Shown: piece by piece, positions 10,641 through 21,490 of the stretch
How the letters are laid out: the number at the start of each line of letters is the position of its first letter
How positions within the stretch are numbered: the first letter of the stretch is position 1
Notes under the pieces: generated by a model
Seen by the model: the letters and a program-made list of their open reading frames with translations, nothing else
What the model was told of the DNA's origin: nothing
The model's database searches: none
Source of the DNA: Entonaema liquescens
Lineage: Eukaryota; Ascomycota; Sordariomycetes; Xylariales; Xylariaceae
Length of the DNA stretch: 64,000 nucleotides
Direction of reading: 5' to 3'
NCBI GenBank assembly: GCA_902805475.1
Contig: CADCSX010000005.1
Location: 1,561,501 to 1,625,500, forward strand
Made by a program: the position numbers and the translations under genes

Positions 10641-13600
10641 CTAGTGCGTGCCGTTTTTGCCATTCATACTGTCAAATGCCTTAATTTGCCGTCGTGCAGA
10701 CGCCGACCTAGGCGAGCTCAATGCTGCTCCGGCTGCAGTAGTTTCGTCGTACTGCTGGTCGACGGCTTCCTCGGCGTATTTCCGGGTTTCCTTGGCCCAT
10801 TGCTCCAACCGGTGCTTTTCGATATGCTTAAGCAGGTTGTTATCCTCCCACCTCATCGCCTCTAATACCTTCTCGCGATAGCTTTTCTCCATCTTCTCAA
10901 ACCGTCGGTCAAGGGTTTCGGTATACACCCCAGCAACCTCCGATGGGGATAGCCGTCGGTAATCGTTTTTATCAGCGCCACTTTGTTCTGTTTTCTGTTA
11001 GCATTATCACTGAGTATATTGTTCATTTCTACTTACGATTCGCATATAGTGTGCAGTAGAACTGGAAAAGATCCGTTTGGCCAAGAACCTCAACGATGTC
11101 ATTGTCGTTCTTAAGTGTGGTATTGTTGAGTTGCGTCCAGTCTTCTCTTAGGAAACATCTACGCCATATGAGCCGCTCTGCCTGTACACGCTCTGCGCCA
11201 GTGAGGCCGTTATAGGCTACACTGAGAGCCGAGAAAAACTGGTCAGGCATATGCTCCCGTGTCTCTTGTGGCAGAGTAATTAATGTAAGTAGATCAATGA
11301 GCGTGAGTGGGTCCAGAGCCTCGTGGTTTAAGAGTCGTCGTAACGCGTCGTCAAATATCTGCGAAAGTATTTTATACTTTTTGGGTATCTTGAGCGCGAA
11401 TGTTTCTTGCACGAGGCTCAACTCCTCTCCTTCTAGAGCCACACTGATTACTGGACGAATCTGAGTGTTGTATAGGTCATCCTGAACACTAATGATGGCA
11501 AGCTCCTTATCAATAGCGCTCACTTGCGCATCCTCAGCTGTGCCGTTGACATTAGCATCCTGTATGCTCATGGATGCTTTGCTAGACGGCCGGGACGATT
11601 CGGCCATCCTGGCTAGCTTGCCCAGGCTCAATTCAATCTTCTTATTCCAGACTTGCTGCTCACGTGCCAAGCCAAGGTTGAGAAGCGTGTCAGCGGCATG
11701 GTCAATGTCTTCTTCGCCAATAATGTCGTTAATCCACGAAACTTTGGCTAATTCCGGTTTGGTCCTCAGATACATCGTCTTGAACTTCTTGTCCCCATCA
11801 TACTCGAGCAAAGCATCAACTCCGAATGTATTGAATAGGTATTCGTAGAATGGGAAGGCAAAGTCTTTGCCGTATGTGATGAAGTACTCCCGCACTTGCT
11901 CTTCTTTCGCGGTCATCTTCGCCTCCAAACCTTCGAGACGTTCTGGAGATAGGCCAGGCGTCTCGAGTTGGTGCCGAAGACCGTCGATTTCACGAGTGAG
12001 AATCTCCGCGAGGGCAGGGAGAGACTCGTGGTTCTCGGCAATCTTGATACCAGCTTCCCAGTTTTCGGTTTGGGCAAGAAGGACAACCTTGTCGTGGCGG
12101 TCTTGCTCGTAGATGCTCGCGTACTTTTGACCGTCCGCGGCCTTCTTCGGATCCTCGCTAGCGAGGTAGGATCGGGATAATTCCTGGACGACGGTCAAGT
12201 AGACCTCAGTCATTTGTGGCAAGAGCTCACGAGTCTTGTGAACCATGGCACTTTGCCCTTCAGACTCTACCGCCCAGTGCTGTTTGACCCACTCGGTAGA
12301 CAGCTCTACTTGTCTCTTTACGTTGTTGGCAATGAAGGGATGACAAGTCCAAGGAGTCGGAAGCCCAGTATAATCACCGGCTAAAATCCCATGTTCCATT
12401 TTCTCACCCGCTAGACCATAGAGTTGAAGGTTCCTCATCCGGAATGTGAAAGCATCTCGTATCGCGCTATTGTAAATCTCTGCGGCTTCGTAAATCAAAC
12501 GCGTCAGAGATGCTTGGTCTAAGTTGGCCTTGGAGTTATGCTTTATAACTTCGTAGGCCCAAGCGATGAATATTTGCATGCGATCAACATCACGAATGAA
12601 CCAGTGACGCAACTCGTCGACTTCTCCTTTCGCCGCATTCGGTTCTGACTTCTCCTCAGACCGAATGTACTCAACGATTTCGGCAACGATGCTCTTTTTA
12701 GAAGTTGCAGGCCGTAGAGAGGTGAAGTCCTCGTGCTTATGCCAGATGACGTTAGCAACATGCAGTTTTTCTGCATTCCAGAGCAGCAGCCATTTTGTAA
12801 CACGGTCTAAGTTCACTTTAAGGCTTGCGATCTGCGTCATTATCTTCTCCAAGTACTGCACACGTTCCTTAATGTTAGTATCGACCCGGGCGGCTAGAGT
12901 TGAAAAGTGTTTGCCGGCAGAGGTGAGAATTTCCCGACTCAACTCTAGAGCAGCATCTCCATATTCCGCATCAGTGAAACGGAGGCCGTGTTGCCTATCG
13001 AATACAAGGGGTTGTCCTCCTTAACACCGAAAAACACAGCTTGCTCAAGCTTCGCTTTGGCCGTAACTTCCGGTGGTTTCTCACTCGCAAATCGCTCAAC
13101 ATCTGTTAATGCGATACGAAGAGTACCAGCACCTCGAACCAATAGTACGGCGGCTGGATTCTTGGGCTTAATACGAGGCACTCTTCCCTCGCCCGTACCA
13201 AAACCTGGGGTCTTAGGTTCTTCGATTCCAGAGCCGACAATCTCGAGTGTAGGGTCCGTACGTAAGTCGACAATATCTTCGAAAGACGCGGGTATGATAT
13301 GATTGTCCTCGAGGATTTGCGAGTCGGGGAGTCAGGGGTTGAGCGAGTGAGGCTATTACAGCAGCGTGGTCGAACACAATAAAAGCAATGATATTTGGTC
13401 GTGGAAGATAAAGTCGAGGTTTGGCGAGAGCTTGGAAATCTGGTGCGGTAGAGTAAGCGGATATTGGTCGAACCATACCAATTTCAACGGGGCTTTCTGA
13501 GGAATGGCCGGAGTTTAATACAACTTCGATAAGAGTATAACGCCATCCCTGTTTGCCAGATAACGAAGCAAGCAGACACAGATGCTGCTGGTCCTCGGAC

Positions 13601-14956
13601 TCGGAAGGTTCACGGAGTTGACTCATATCGCTATATTTTCGTTCTATTCTCTTGGGTACGAAACAGAAGTCGAGAATCTTTAGCGACTCCGCGGGTAACT
13701 TGGCGCTTATGCTGTCCATCTGCTGGAGAGCTCCGAGGATAATGTTGCGAGTATCTACCTCAACCAAAAGGTCATGATGTCCCCCTCGATGTACTCTCCA
13801 AGAATGCAGGCGGCCTTTCGACGTAACTGCGACGACCGTACATTCGCCTTGCTTAGATGACCTCTCGGAACGTACGGCAGCGATATCCCCCTGGGATGCA
13901 GTCTGGGATAGCGCATGCCGGAGACTTCCAAAGAACCCGCTGCTAGCAGGGCCAAGATTAGTGCGCAGGAATTGTGTCGAAATTTTCGGGCGGCCATGCG
14001 TGTCTCGGACGCTCAAATATGCCAGTCGCCCACTACTGAATGCAAGGATGAAACCAGCTGCAGATTCGGCATTGGTGATCTGTATGACAGCCTCTCCAGA
14101 GAACATGCCCGTGATAGAACCTTCGACGCCATTTTGCTGTTGACGCATGAAATCCAGTGTCGTCGCGCTTGATATCGATTCCCAGTAGGTTACCTTTCCA
14201 TTGGTCGGCATAACTACTACCAATCCTGGCTCGGAAGAGGAAGCGGAGGGAGGGACAAGCGCGCCTAGAGGTAAAAGGTCGCTCGAGGACTTGGAGGGGT
14301 ACGGCAAGGCAAAGGTAAATGATTCAGGAGATTGAGTGGGCGCCGCATATGGCCATACGATGGCATGCGTATGGGAGAGGCTGAGGGCATAGCCTGTGGA
14401 GCTGTCGACGGAACCATGTTGACGGCCTACGCGGCAGTGTTAGCAATATAAAAAGCGAATAAATTTGCGAGCGGTGAAGAGGTAGCATACTACTAGTATC
14501 TAGTTTTAATCGGTCAGGTAAAGCTGGGAGTTTTCGAACATCGAACGCGATATTGGTAGACTATAATATTAACGTGTTAGCCCTTTGCACTTAGGTCGCC
14601 AGGAGCATTTTGCTATTAGGAACTTACTAAAAGCGTGCTACCATCCCCTTGCTAAGACGTTCGCCTGGCCGAACTTTCTTCGATCGAAGACTAAGCTCCT
14701 GCTTGGGTGTAGGCGATTCCTCAATTCCATCTTGCTTCACATCAACCATCGAAGGCTTCGCGGACTTGACTTCATACGTCTCGGGAGTGGTAGTGGGATT
14801 CGCAAGGGTTTGGTCGTTTAATGGTATTCTCTGTCGCTTCGCTTTCGGCTGCTGCACCGAGTTATCTGAGCTCACCGGTCGTTGACGCCTCCGACCACGG
14901 GTTGCTGTTAAAGCAGGCGACACGTTTTCGGCGCCGTTAGCTGTAGCCGAAAACAT
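10641..14956 (-). CDS. NUP133: Nucleoporin NUP133 (Nup84/Y-complex scaffold)
   Basis: A scaffold subunit of the nuclear pore Y-complex with an N-terminal beta-propeller and a C-terminal alpha-helical stack. The exons are 14642-14956, 14491-14560, 11037-14426 and 10641-10987; the introns (81, 64 and 49 nt) are all GT..AG with CTAAC branch sites. The start (MFSATANGAENVSP) and the basic leader RRRQRPVSSDN match fungal NUP133 as I know it. Propeller motifs are YALSLSHTHAIVWPYA, GLVVVMPTNGKVTYWES and GFILAFSSGRLAYLSVRD. The helical part contains LDRVTKWLLLWNAEKLHVA, and the C-terminus LSPSEVAGVYTETLDRRFEKM. Within the large exon the frame slips by +1 in GGGG at 13326-13329 and back by -1 in GGGG at 13008-13011. 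The roughly 320 bases between encode the expected protein in the shifted frame. Corrected length is 1373 aa, normal for the family. Confidence 0.92.
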
Positions 14957-16139
14957 GATGTAGCTATTCTGCAGTATGAATCGGTATGATGAACAACAAC
15001 AAGGTCGAAACAAGGATACAATCGAAGACTTTTAGCGATGAGATAAACCGTGATTATCGATGGATCGATTGATGTAAAAAATACGTGCTCATCGTGAGGA
15101 GGCGGAAGGGAGACGGAAGAAATCGTTGGCGTGGATAAAATGGTGGAGAAGATGCGAGGTGTGAAGGTGTAAAAAAAAAAAAAAGATGAAGATTGAATGG
15201 TGAAAGACTTCGTTCGCGAAAGAATGACGAGGCCGACAAATGTTTGGCTACAATTGATTGGGCCGTTGCTTCACCTTGGCTGGGTACCTTCTAAGGACGG
15301 GGAGGAAAGAAAAAAAACACATAACACTGAAATTGGATTAGCTGGAGCTACGTAGACCTGGCATTTACCAGTGACTTTGCTTGGGTTAGGTACATATCTA
15401 CGTAAAGGTACATATGATTTGTATGTGTTATCAATACAAATCAGAAGTCTAATGCAAGAGCGGCTGAAGCTAGACCATTTTAGAAGCAACAAGACCCTTG
15501 TGCTTGCCGCTTGTGGACGAACGGTATGGGTCAAATGCTTTGAACCTGTCATGTGGCTCGTGCGCTGGCTCTCTGGCACGGGCCAAGCAGCCAATCGCAA
15601 CGACTTAACAAATCCGGGGCAGCCTCTAATATTTGAGCCTCGACTTAGACAACAACCTTTCTAATAACCTCAACTTTCGCTATATTTCTAACTTATTCTG
15701 CAATCAAAATCCATGCGGCTGCTCTCAACGTGAAGTTGTTTCAGTTGCCAGCTAAATTCATGTTGTCATTTATTTAATTTGTTTATAACATTCCAAACCA
15801 CTTATAAATCTATCATAGTTATCAAACATTAGTTGTCTACTTTTCTTCATTTCCTTCTTTAGGAAAGTGAATACTGCAAGTCTACCCTCTCGAAATGCTC
15901 ATCGCCTCCCAATTTACCAGAATAAACTAAAAAAAAAAAAAGGTAGTGACGTGGATAGCTCCATATTTGGCCTGATGCTGCACTTTACTAGAGGATTAGA
16001 CTTTGCACTTCCTATGTATAATTGTTCCATGATAACCAGGTTATCCCAGGGAGCTACCCCCTAGTAATTATATTTAATCTTAGGCTGCATATCCTAGCTA
16101 TCATTTGGATGGAGCATAACTACTATACAAGAGCTCAAG
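14957..16139. other. Divergent promoter region NUP133/AFG1-like
   Basis: About 1.2 kb lies between divergent starts. It contains A-runs at about 15171-15184 and 15928-15941 and a short 97-codon ORF (15371-15664) that I take as chance. An upstream exon of the AFG1-like gene could lie here, but I could not define one. Confidence 0.4.
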
Positions 16140-18140
16140 ATGAGACGAAGCATTGGTTCAGTCACGATTACAGACCCCTTAGTGAAATATCAATCACTGT
16201 TGGCGACCGGGGTTTGTTCTCCTGATGCTGCTCAGCATCGGTTAGCCATCCATCTTCAAAAAATATATCATCGACTCAAGGACTACTCGCCTTCACATGA
16301 GTACCGTGCCAGACTAAAGGCTATTACCAGTGCTCTAGATGGCGCCAAAAGGGAAAATAAAGATCCCTCGCGCACTCTCGCAGTCGAGAGCCATCCCATC
16401 TGGCGCAACCCCCTTTTTTCTCGCTTCTTTGCTCGCAATGAGAGTAAAGATGCGCTGGCTCTTATAAAAGTCCTGACAAGTCACGAACAGGCTATTCAAA
16501 TAGATTCGCCACAAGGTTTATTTCTGTCGGGCGAAGTAGGCACTGGCAAGTCAATGCTGCTTGACCTCCTAGCTGATGGGTTGCCTACAAGCCGCAAGAG
16601 ACGATGGCATTTTAACACTTTCATGCTTTATACGTTGTCTCAACTTGAACATTATCGGAAGTCTCACTCGCATCTAGATCGTGGTGATCAGGAATATTCG
16701 TTACTATGGATGGCTAAGGATATGGTTGAGAAATCGCCAATTCTCTTTCTGGATGAGTTTCAACTCCCGGATAGAGCAGCGAGCAAGATTCTCAGTAATC
16801 TATTCATCGCATTTTTCCAACTAGGTGGCGTCCTTGTTGCATCGTCGAATCGTATGCCGGATGAATTGGAAAAAGCCACCGGGATCGAATATGTCCCTCC
16901 CACAGCTAGCAGCCTCCTAGGCCAAGTCTTAGGGCTGGGACGGACTAGTGGAAGAGGGGAACTATTCGGTTCTACTAGCGATTTTGCATCGTTTCTTGAA
17001 GTTTTGAAAGCGAGATGCGAATTCTGGCAAATGGAAGGAGGTAGAGACTGGAGACGCCGTGAGGCCAGCGAGTTGCTAAGCCAGCGTGTCGAGACCTCTA
17101 TCGAGAATCATATTCCTGGCGAGTCAGCAATGGTCACCGCAACAGGACTTACTTCTGATTCAAATACTCGCGAGACAGATGAATCAAACCTATCCATTAC
17201 AACACCCAGGAATTATTTCCTCGTAAGCGAGACGGATGAAGCCGCCTGGACGGAAACGTTAAAAAGCTTGATTTTGCCACCTGAAGAACATGAAATACCT
17301 TGGAAGTCTTTGACAGTGACCGTTTATGGCCGGGCCATTACCATTCCTCAACAGTACAGTGGAACAGTCCTGTGGGACTTTAAGGACCTAGTCTCTTCCT
17401 TTGGGCCAGCTGACTATATTACCATGGCTTCGACTTTTCATACTTGCATTATTGATGGCGTACCTATTTTGACGGTCCTCAAGAAAAATGAGGCAAGAAG
17501 ACTCATTACGCTATTGGACGCCTTGTATGAAGCTCGGTGTAAGTTAGTCATTCGGGCTGAAGCCGGTCCCGATGATTTATTCTTCCCGGAAGCCAAGGTC
17601 GTTACTTCACCTGTAAAACAGGATATTAATAAACAAGGCGAGATCGTCGATGGAGACGCGATACACTCCGAAACAGTTGCAGAGGTGTACCAGGACACTA
17701 TGTCCCCATTCAGGCCAAACATTTCGTCGTATACTGACTCGAGGAACACGGACTATGACCCGGATCAGGATTCCGACTTTGATATAAAGCAGAAGTCTAA
17801 AATAGACTTTAGCAATACTAGCGCATTCACGGGAGAGGACGAACGCTTCGCTTACAAGCGAGCCACAAGTCGCCTTTGGGAACTCTGTGGAGCTCAATGG
17901 CATAGCCGCACAAACGATGGCTGGTGGCAGCCGCTTCCCCCAGAAGCACGGCACTGGGAAGGCTCTCCAGTATCTAAGCCGCGGCCGTGGACAGCTTCGC
18001 CAGTCGTCCGAGGGGATGATGCTAGCATAGGACCATCCGTAGAGCTCGAAGAACCGGCGGGTCTACAACGGTTCCGACTTGAGTATCTAAAGAAAGCCTT
18101 CTCAGGGGAAAGACAAGCCAAGAGTCGCGATAGGGACTAA
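16140..18140 (+). CDS. AFG1/LACE1 (ZapE) family ATPase
   Basis: An AAA-type ATPase of the AFG1 family. In yeast and animals these sit at the mitochondrial inner membrane and help clear or assemble respiratory-chain subunits. This is a single exon of 666 aa. ITDPLVKYQSLLATG near the N-terminus and HRLAIHLQKIYHRLKDY are the usual family start. Walker A is GEVGTGKSMLLD at about residue 129 and Walker B is PILFLDEFQLPD at about residue 200, followed by GGVLVASSNRMPDEL. The C-terminal half has a family-typical segment, YFLVSE.., and a late AFRRATSRLWEL-like block (FAYKRATSRLWEL). The first ten residues (MRRSIGSVTI) are short for a mitochondrial presequence, so an unseen upstream exon, or a cytosolic paralogue, are both possible. 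It is convergent with the TRAPP subunit gene, 230 bases away. Confidence 0.86.
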   Translation: MRRSIGSVTITDPLVKYQSLLATGVCSPDAAQHRLAIHLQKIYHRLKDYSPSHEYRARLKAITSALDGAKRENKDPSRTLAVESHPIWRNPLFSRFFARNESKDALALIKVLTSHEQAIQIDSPQGLFLSGEVGTGKSMLLDLLADGLPTSRKRRWHFNTFMLYTLSQLEHYRKSHSHLDRGDQEYSLLWMAKDMVEKSPILFLDEFQLPDRAASKILSNLFIAFFQLGGVLVASSNRMPDELEKATGIEYVPPTASSLLGQVLGLGRTSGRGELFGSTSDFASFLEVLKARCEFWQMEGGRDWRRREASELLSQRVETSIENHIPGESAMVTATGLTSDSNTRETDESNLSITTPRNYFLVSETDEAAWTETLKSLILPPEEHEIPWKSLTVTVYGRAITIPQQYSGTVLWDFKDLVSSFGPADYITMASTFHTCIIDGVPILTVLKKNEARRLITLLDALYEARCKLVIRAEAGPDDLFFPEAKVVTSPVKQDINKQGEIVDGDAIHSETVAEVYQDTMSPFRPNISSYTDSRNTDYDPDQDSDFDIKQKSKIDFSNTSAFTGEDERFAYKRATSRLWELCGAQWHSRTNDGWWQPLPPEARHWEGSPVSKPRPWTASPVVRGDDASIGPSVELEEPAGLQRFRLEYLKKAFSGERQAKSRDRD

Positions 18141-18370
18141 GGACCTGATTGATAGAATTGTATATATCATGTCCAGATAGAGACGTATATAATTGCGCAA
18201 GCAACAGCGTATAAAAGAAATACCATAGTTTATTCCATAATAAACGCCTAGACTCCATGCTCTCTCTATGCCAGTCCATAACGCCCTTTTTACATGCACG
18301 CGCATCCGAACAGCCAAGATCTCCTAAGTCCAGACACATCCTACATCCATCCTTTCTCCCCCCCGCATAA

Positions 18371-19082
18371 CTACAAATTCGTTACGCCCGGCGCCCACCC
18401 CTCCCCAATCCTTCGCATCTCCTCGGAAAACTTGCGACTGGTAATCTTCTTCCCACCAACGCCGCCTCCCGGCGGCAACACGAGCGGAGCGTGCTCATCC
18501 GGGTCGTAGAACGGGTTCTGCAGCAGGCGCACGTACGCCGTCTGCATGGCGCGGAACACGACGCGTAGTTCCGTCTCCCTAAGCCCGACTCCGCCTCTAA
18601 TGCCCGCGCCTCCCGCGCCTCCTCCCGCCGCGAATCGCCCGCGCATATCCACCACCGCGACGAACTTCACGCCCGTGTTCGTCTCGAACCCGTACGCGGC
18701 TAGCCGCTCGTCTACCGCGTGTAGGAGCCCGAAGTCCCCCGTGAGTAGGGGCGTCGCGCTGGCGCCGGTGGGAGCACCGGCTGCTGCTGTTGCTGTTGCT
18801 GCGGGGGCGGCGCGGCGCGTGCGCGTCTCGAAGATGTCGAGGGTGCTGCTGAGGAGGAGGGAGAATTGGAGGGGGGTGCGCAGGGGGGCGCGGGTGTTGC
18901 TCGCGGGGTCGTAGGAGGGGAAGATGGTTATGTGAAGGGGGTTATTCTAGTTGCGTTCAAGTTCGACGTTAGCGAGGATATAGTTTGGGTACAGAGTGGA
19001 ATGAGGTGATTAAAACGACGAGCAGACATACATTTCTCCCTATCACCCCTAGGCAGGCTATGGATGGTATTGTGGTCGCCAT
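18371..19082 (-). CDS. TRAPP complex Sedlin-like subunit (TRAPPC2L/Tca17)
   Basis: A small longin-fold subunit of the TRAPP vesicle-tethering complexes, which act as Rab1/Rab11 exchange factors at the Golgi. Exon 1 is 19032-19082 (MATTIPSIACLGVIGRN); an 85-nt intron (18947-19031, GTATGT..CTAG) is removed; exon 2 is 18371-18946. The product is 208 aa. Family motifs are IACLGVIGRNNNPLHITIFP, LQFSLLLSSTLDIFETR, GDFGLLHAVDERLAAYGFET, KFVAVVDMRGR and RAMQTAYVRLLQNPFYDPDE. Compared with the usual length of about 140-180 aa there are two low-complexity inserts: an Ala/Thr-rich loop after ETRTRRAAP and a Gly/Ala-rich loop after MRGRFAAG. Both lie in surface-loop positions and the frame stays open. 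The locus is GC-rich relative to its neighbours. Confidence 0.88.
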
Positions 19083-19494
19083 TGCAACATGGGCTGCAAG
19101 CTTTGCGCTGCTGTGTATTCGTTGAGATTGTGAAGGAAAGATGGTGAGAGCTTGGGTTTGGTGAAGTTGAGCTATCGATAGTGAACCTCAGGCTGCCCCA
19201 CTATTTGGCCTTCAGGGAATCAAAGGGGAGGCATAACGCATTCAGGGGGTTCAAATATCACTAACCAACATGTAAATATAAATTTTACCATGTGAGTAAT
19301 ATCTATTGTTTAAATGACGATAATCCTACGTGATCCTCTCTATCGCTATATCTACATAGTAATAGCACATATCTTAGATGGTTGAATAAATCTTAAGGAG
19401 ATCTTATACCACCTCTCTTCAAGAAACATTGTCTATAACCCAATAGCATCGTCCTGTCTATCATGTTGTCTGACGTGGCACCCCGTAGAAACAA
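19083..19494. other. Intergenic, no feature seen
   Basis: This is the 5' flank of the TRAPP gene and the 3' flank of MCT1. It is AT-rich from about 19260 to 19400, with no coding signal. Confidence 0.5.
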
Positions 19495-20825
19495 CTATTC
19501 CTCCTCTTCCTCCTCTTGTAATAATTCGGTCTGTTCCAACCCTTTCAAAACATCCTCAATCTCGACGGGATCGGTGATGGCCCAGACACCACCCCCTTTA
19601 ACCGTGTCCATACCGCGCATGCCAACCTCCTTTCCTACGAGGTTCCTACCAACTTTCCCAGGCCCGATGCCTATCCATCTTCTGACCTTCTGTTCTTGGT
19701 CTAGGTACTTAATACTATCCCACCACCTGACAGTCTCGAGGCATTGTCGTGCCAGGAGATCTTTAACATCCGCGGCGCTTTCGAATGGCCGCGCACTCAC
19801 ATTGCTTACACATTGTAGTCGACCCGGGAATGTAATAACGTCCTTGTCTTCGCGGCCCTTAACTCTACTCTTTCTCGAGACTAGCTCTCGCATCACGGTA
19901 ACAGCCGGCCTCATAATCGGGCTGTGGAACGGGCTATCGCTATTTAATCGAACCGCTCTTGGATCATGGCCAAGGAATTGTCGAACATGAGCTGTTAGTT
20001 CCTTAATTCTCTGTATATTTCCGCTAAGGACGATTTGGTTTTTGCTGTTGATATTTGCGATGAGCACTTGATCTATTGGCTTCATAGAATCAGCGCTCTC
20101 ACTTCTCGCACCGGCGCTGCGGTATCCTACGAAGTCGTCTATGGCCTCGATTAGTTGAGTTAGATACTCCGGCTCGGTAACGACAGCCACCATGCCGTAT
20201 TCCCCTCCGTATTTCTCTTTGGCCTTCTGGGTAGCCTCCGCCATAGCCTCTGCGCGTTTGCGCACCATATACAAAGCATCCTCGAATTCTAATACACCAC
20301 CAGCCACTAGGGCTGCGAATTCGCCCAGTGAATGCCCAAGTGATACATCTACTCTCTTAGAGACCTCAAAGTTGAATTCGTTCTCGAGGATACGGAGGAT
20401 GAATATGGAAGTTGCCATGATCGCTGGCTGGGCGTTAGGCGTTGCGGTTAGTACTCTACTTGGACCATTTTGTATTGTATCGGATAGTTTGTATCCCATG
20501 TAGCTATCGATCTCGTCAATTATTTGCGCGGCTCTATTTGGGAAAGCTTCGATCCAAGGCGTAAGCATTCCTACTTTCTGGACTCCTTGGCCTGTGAAAA
20601 TGGCATAGCTGATTAGTTTAGTCTTTAAGTCTGTGTACTTTGATCCTGACCTGGAAAGAATATAGCTGTCCGCGGCCTTTTCCCTTTTGTTGATACATAA
20701 TTTCGACAGCGAATTGTACCTACGGGGAATGTCGCCGGTCTAAGAAGGTCGATTGAGCTGAGTCGGCGGCATAGGTTGCCCGCGGCGCGGTTGGGCCGGC
20801 GCAACGGGGAAACAATCATGTTCAT
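19495..20825 (-). CDS. MCT1: Mitochondrial malonyl-CoA:ACP transacylase (MCT1/FabD)
   Basis: It transfers malonyl from CoA to acyl carrier protein in mitochondrial type II fatty-acid synthesis, the route that feeds lipoate. Exons are 20651-20825 and 19495-20591. The 59-nt intron (GTCAGG..CACAG) splits the codon in IFFPG|QGVQKVGM, so FFPGQG is rebuilt on splicing. The product is 423 aa. An Arg-rich, acid-poor N-terminus (MNMIVSPLRRPNRAAGNLCRR) is a good mitochondrial presequence. The acyltransferase core has the nucleophile motif GHSLGEF (Ser about 142), an Arg-containing region, and the catalytic His in DSPFHSPIM. The protein ends in an unusual run of seven or so Glu residues. The single-domain size and presequence argue against a polyketide synthase AT domain. 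The start used is the first ATG of the exon; a second ATG lies two codons on. Confidence 0.93.
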
Positions 20826-21490
20826 CACCGCAGGCCAGCTACGTTTGCGCTGCGGCGATCAATTCTCGCGGTCATCGAATGCGAACCTTGGCTTAGCCGT
20901 TGAGTCGAATAAGAAGATAATGATAAAAGGTAAAACAAGAGTTATTAGTGCGGGAGGGATTCGGGTTAAAGGGATTGAAAGTTCAAAAGCGTTGCTAAGT
21001 CGGAGCTTCGATTGATGAATCTTGTTGAGGTATTGAGGTACAGGTACAGCTACCTCGGTCCTCGTTCGATGCGAAGCTGCCCGCAATTGCCAAGGTTTCT
21101 CCCCCACATTGTTCCCCAGATCTAGCTCCGTACATGTACTATGTACTTATCTAATACTATGTATACATCCGAAGATATCCGTTCTAAAATACCTAGATAG
21201 CTTGCTTCTATATTTTATATTAGATATCTTCTTATTAGATATTTCAGTAACAGGACAGTTAAAATAATTCGGAGTTTTATTAGACTTTGGATTAATATCA
21301 AGGAGGACAAAAGATAATCATTTAATAATAGCTTGACACCCTGTTGATCTATACGTAGCGGTATCTTGTAGCTCCTCAGCATGCACACCAAAAAACGCCG
21401 ATCATGCAATGATGCAATAATGCAATGCATTACTGGACAGTGAAACTCCAGATGTAACCATTAATATGCCCTATGTGCCCTATGTGCCCT
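20826..21490. other. Intergenic with short tandem repeat
   Basis: The 5' flank of MCT1 and 3' flank of AP-3 mu. Three near-copies of CCCTATGTG lie at about 21466-21490, touching the AP-3 mu stop codon. There is nothing else I can support. Confidence 0.45.

Noticed and set aside
19495..20825. Acyltransferase domain as part of a polyketide synthase cluster
   Set aside because: The gene is a single 423-aa domain with a mitochondrial presequence, and no ketosynthase, tailoring enzyme or cluster regulator lies nearby.
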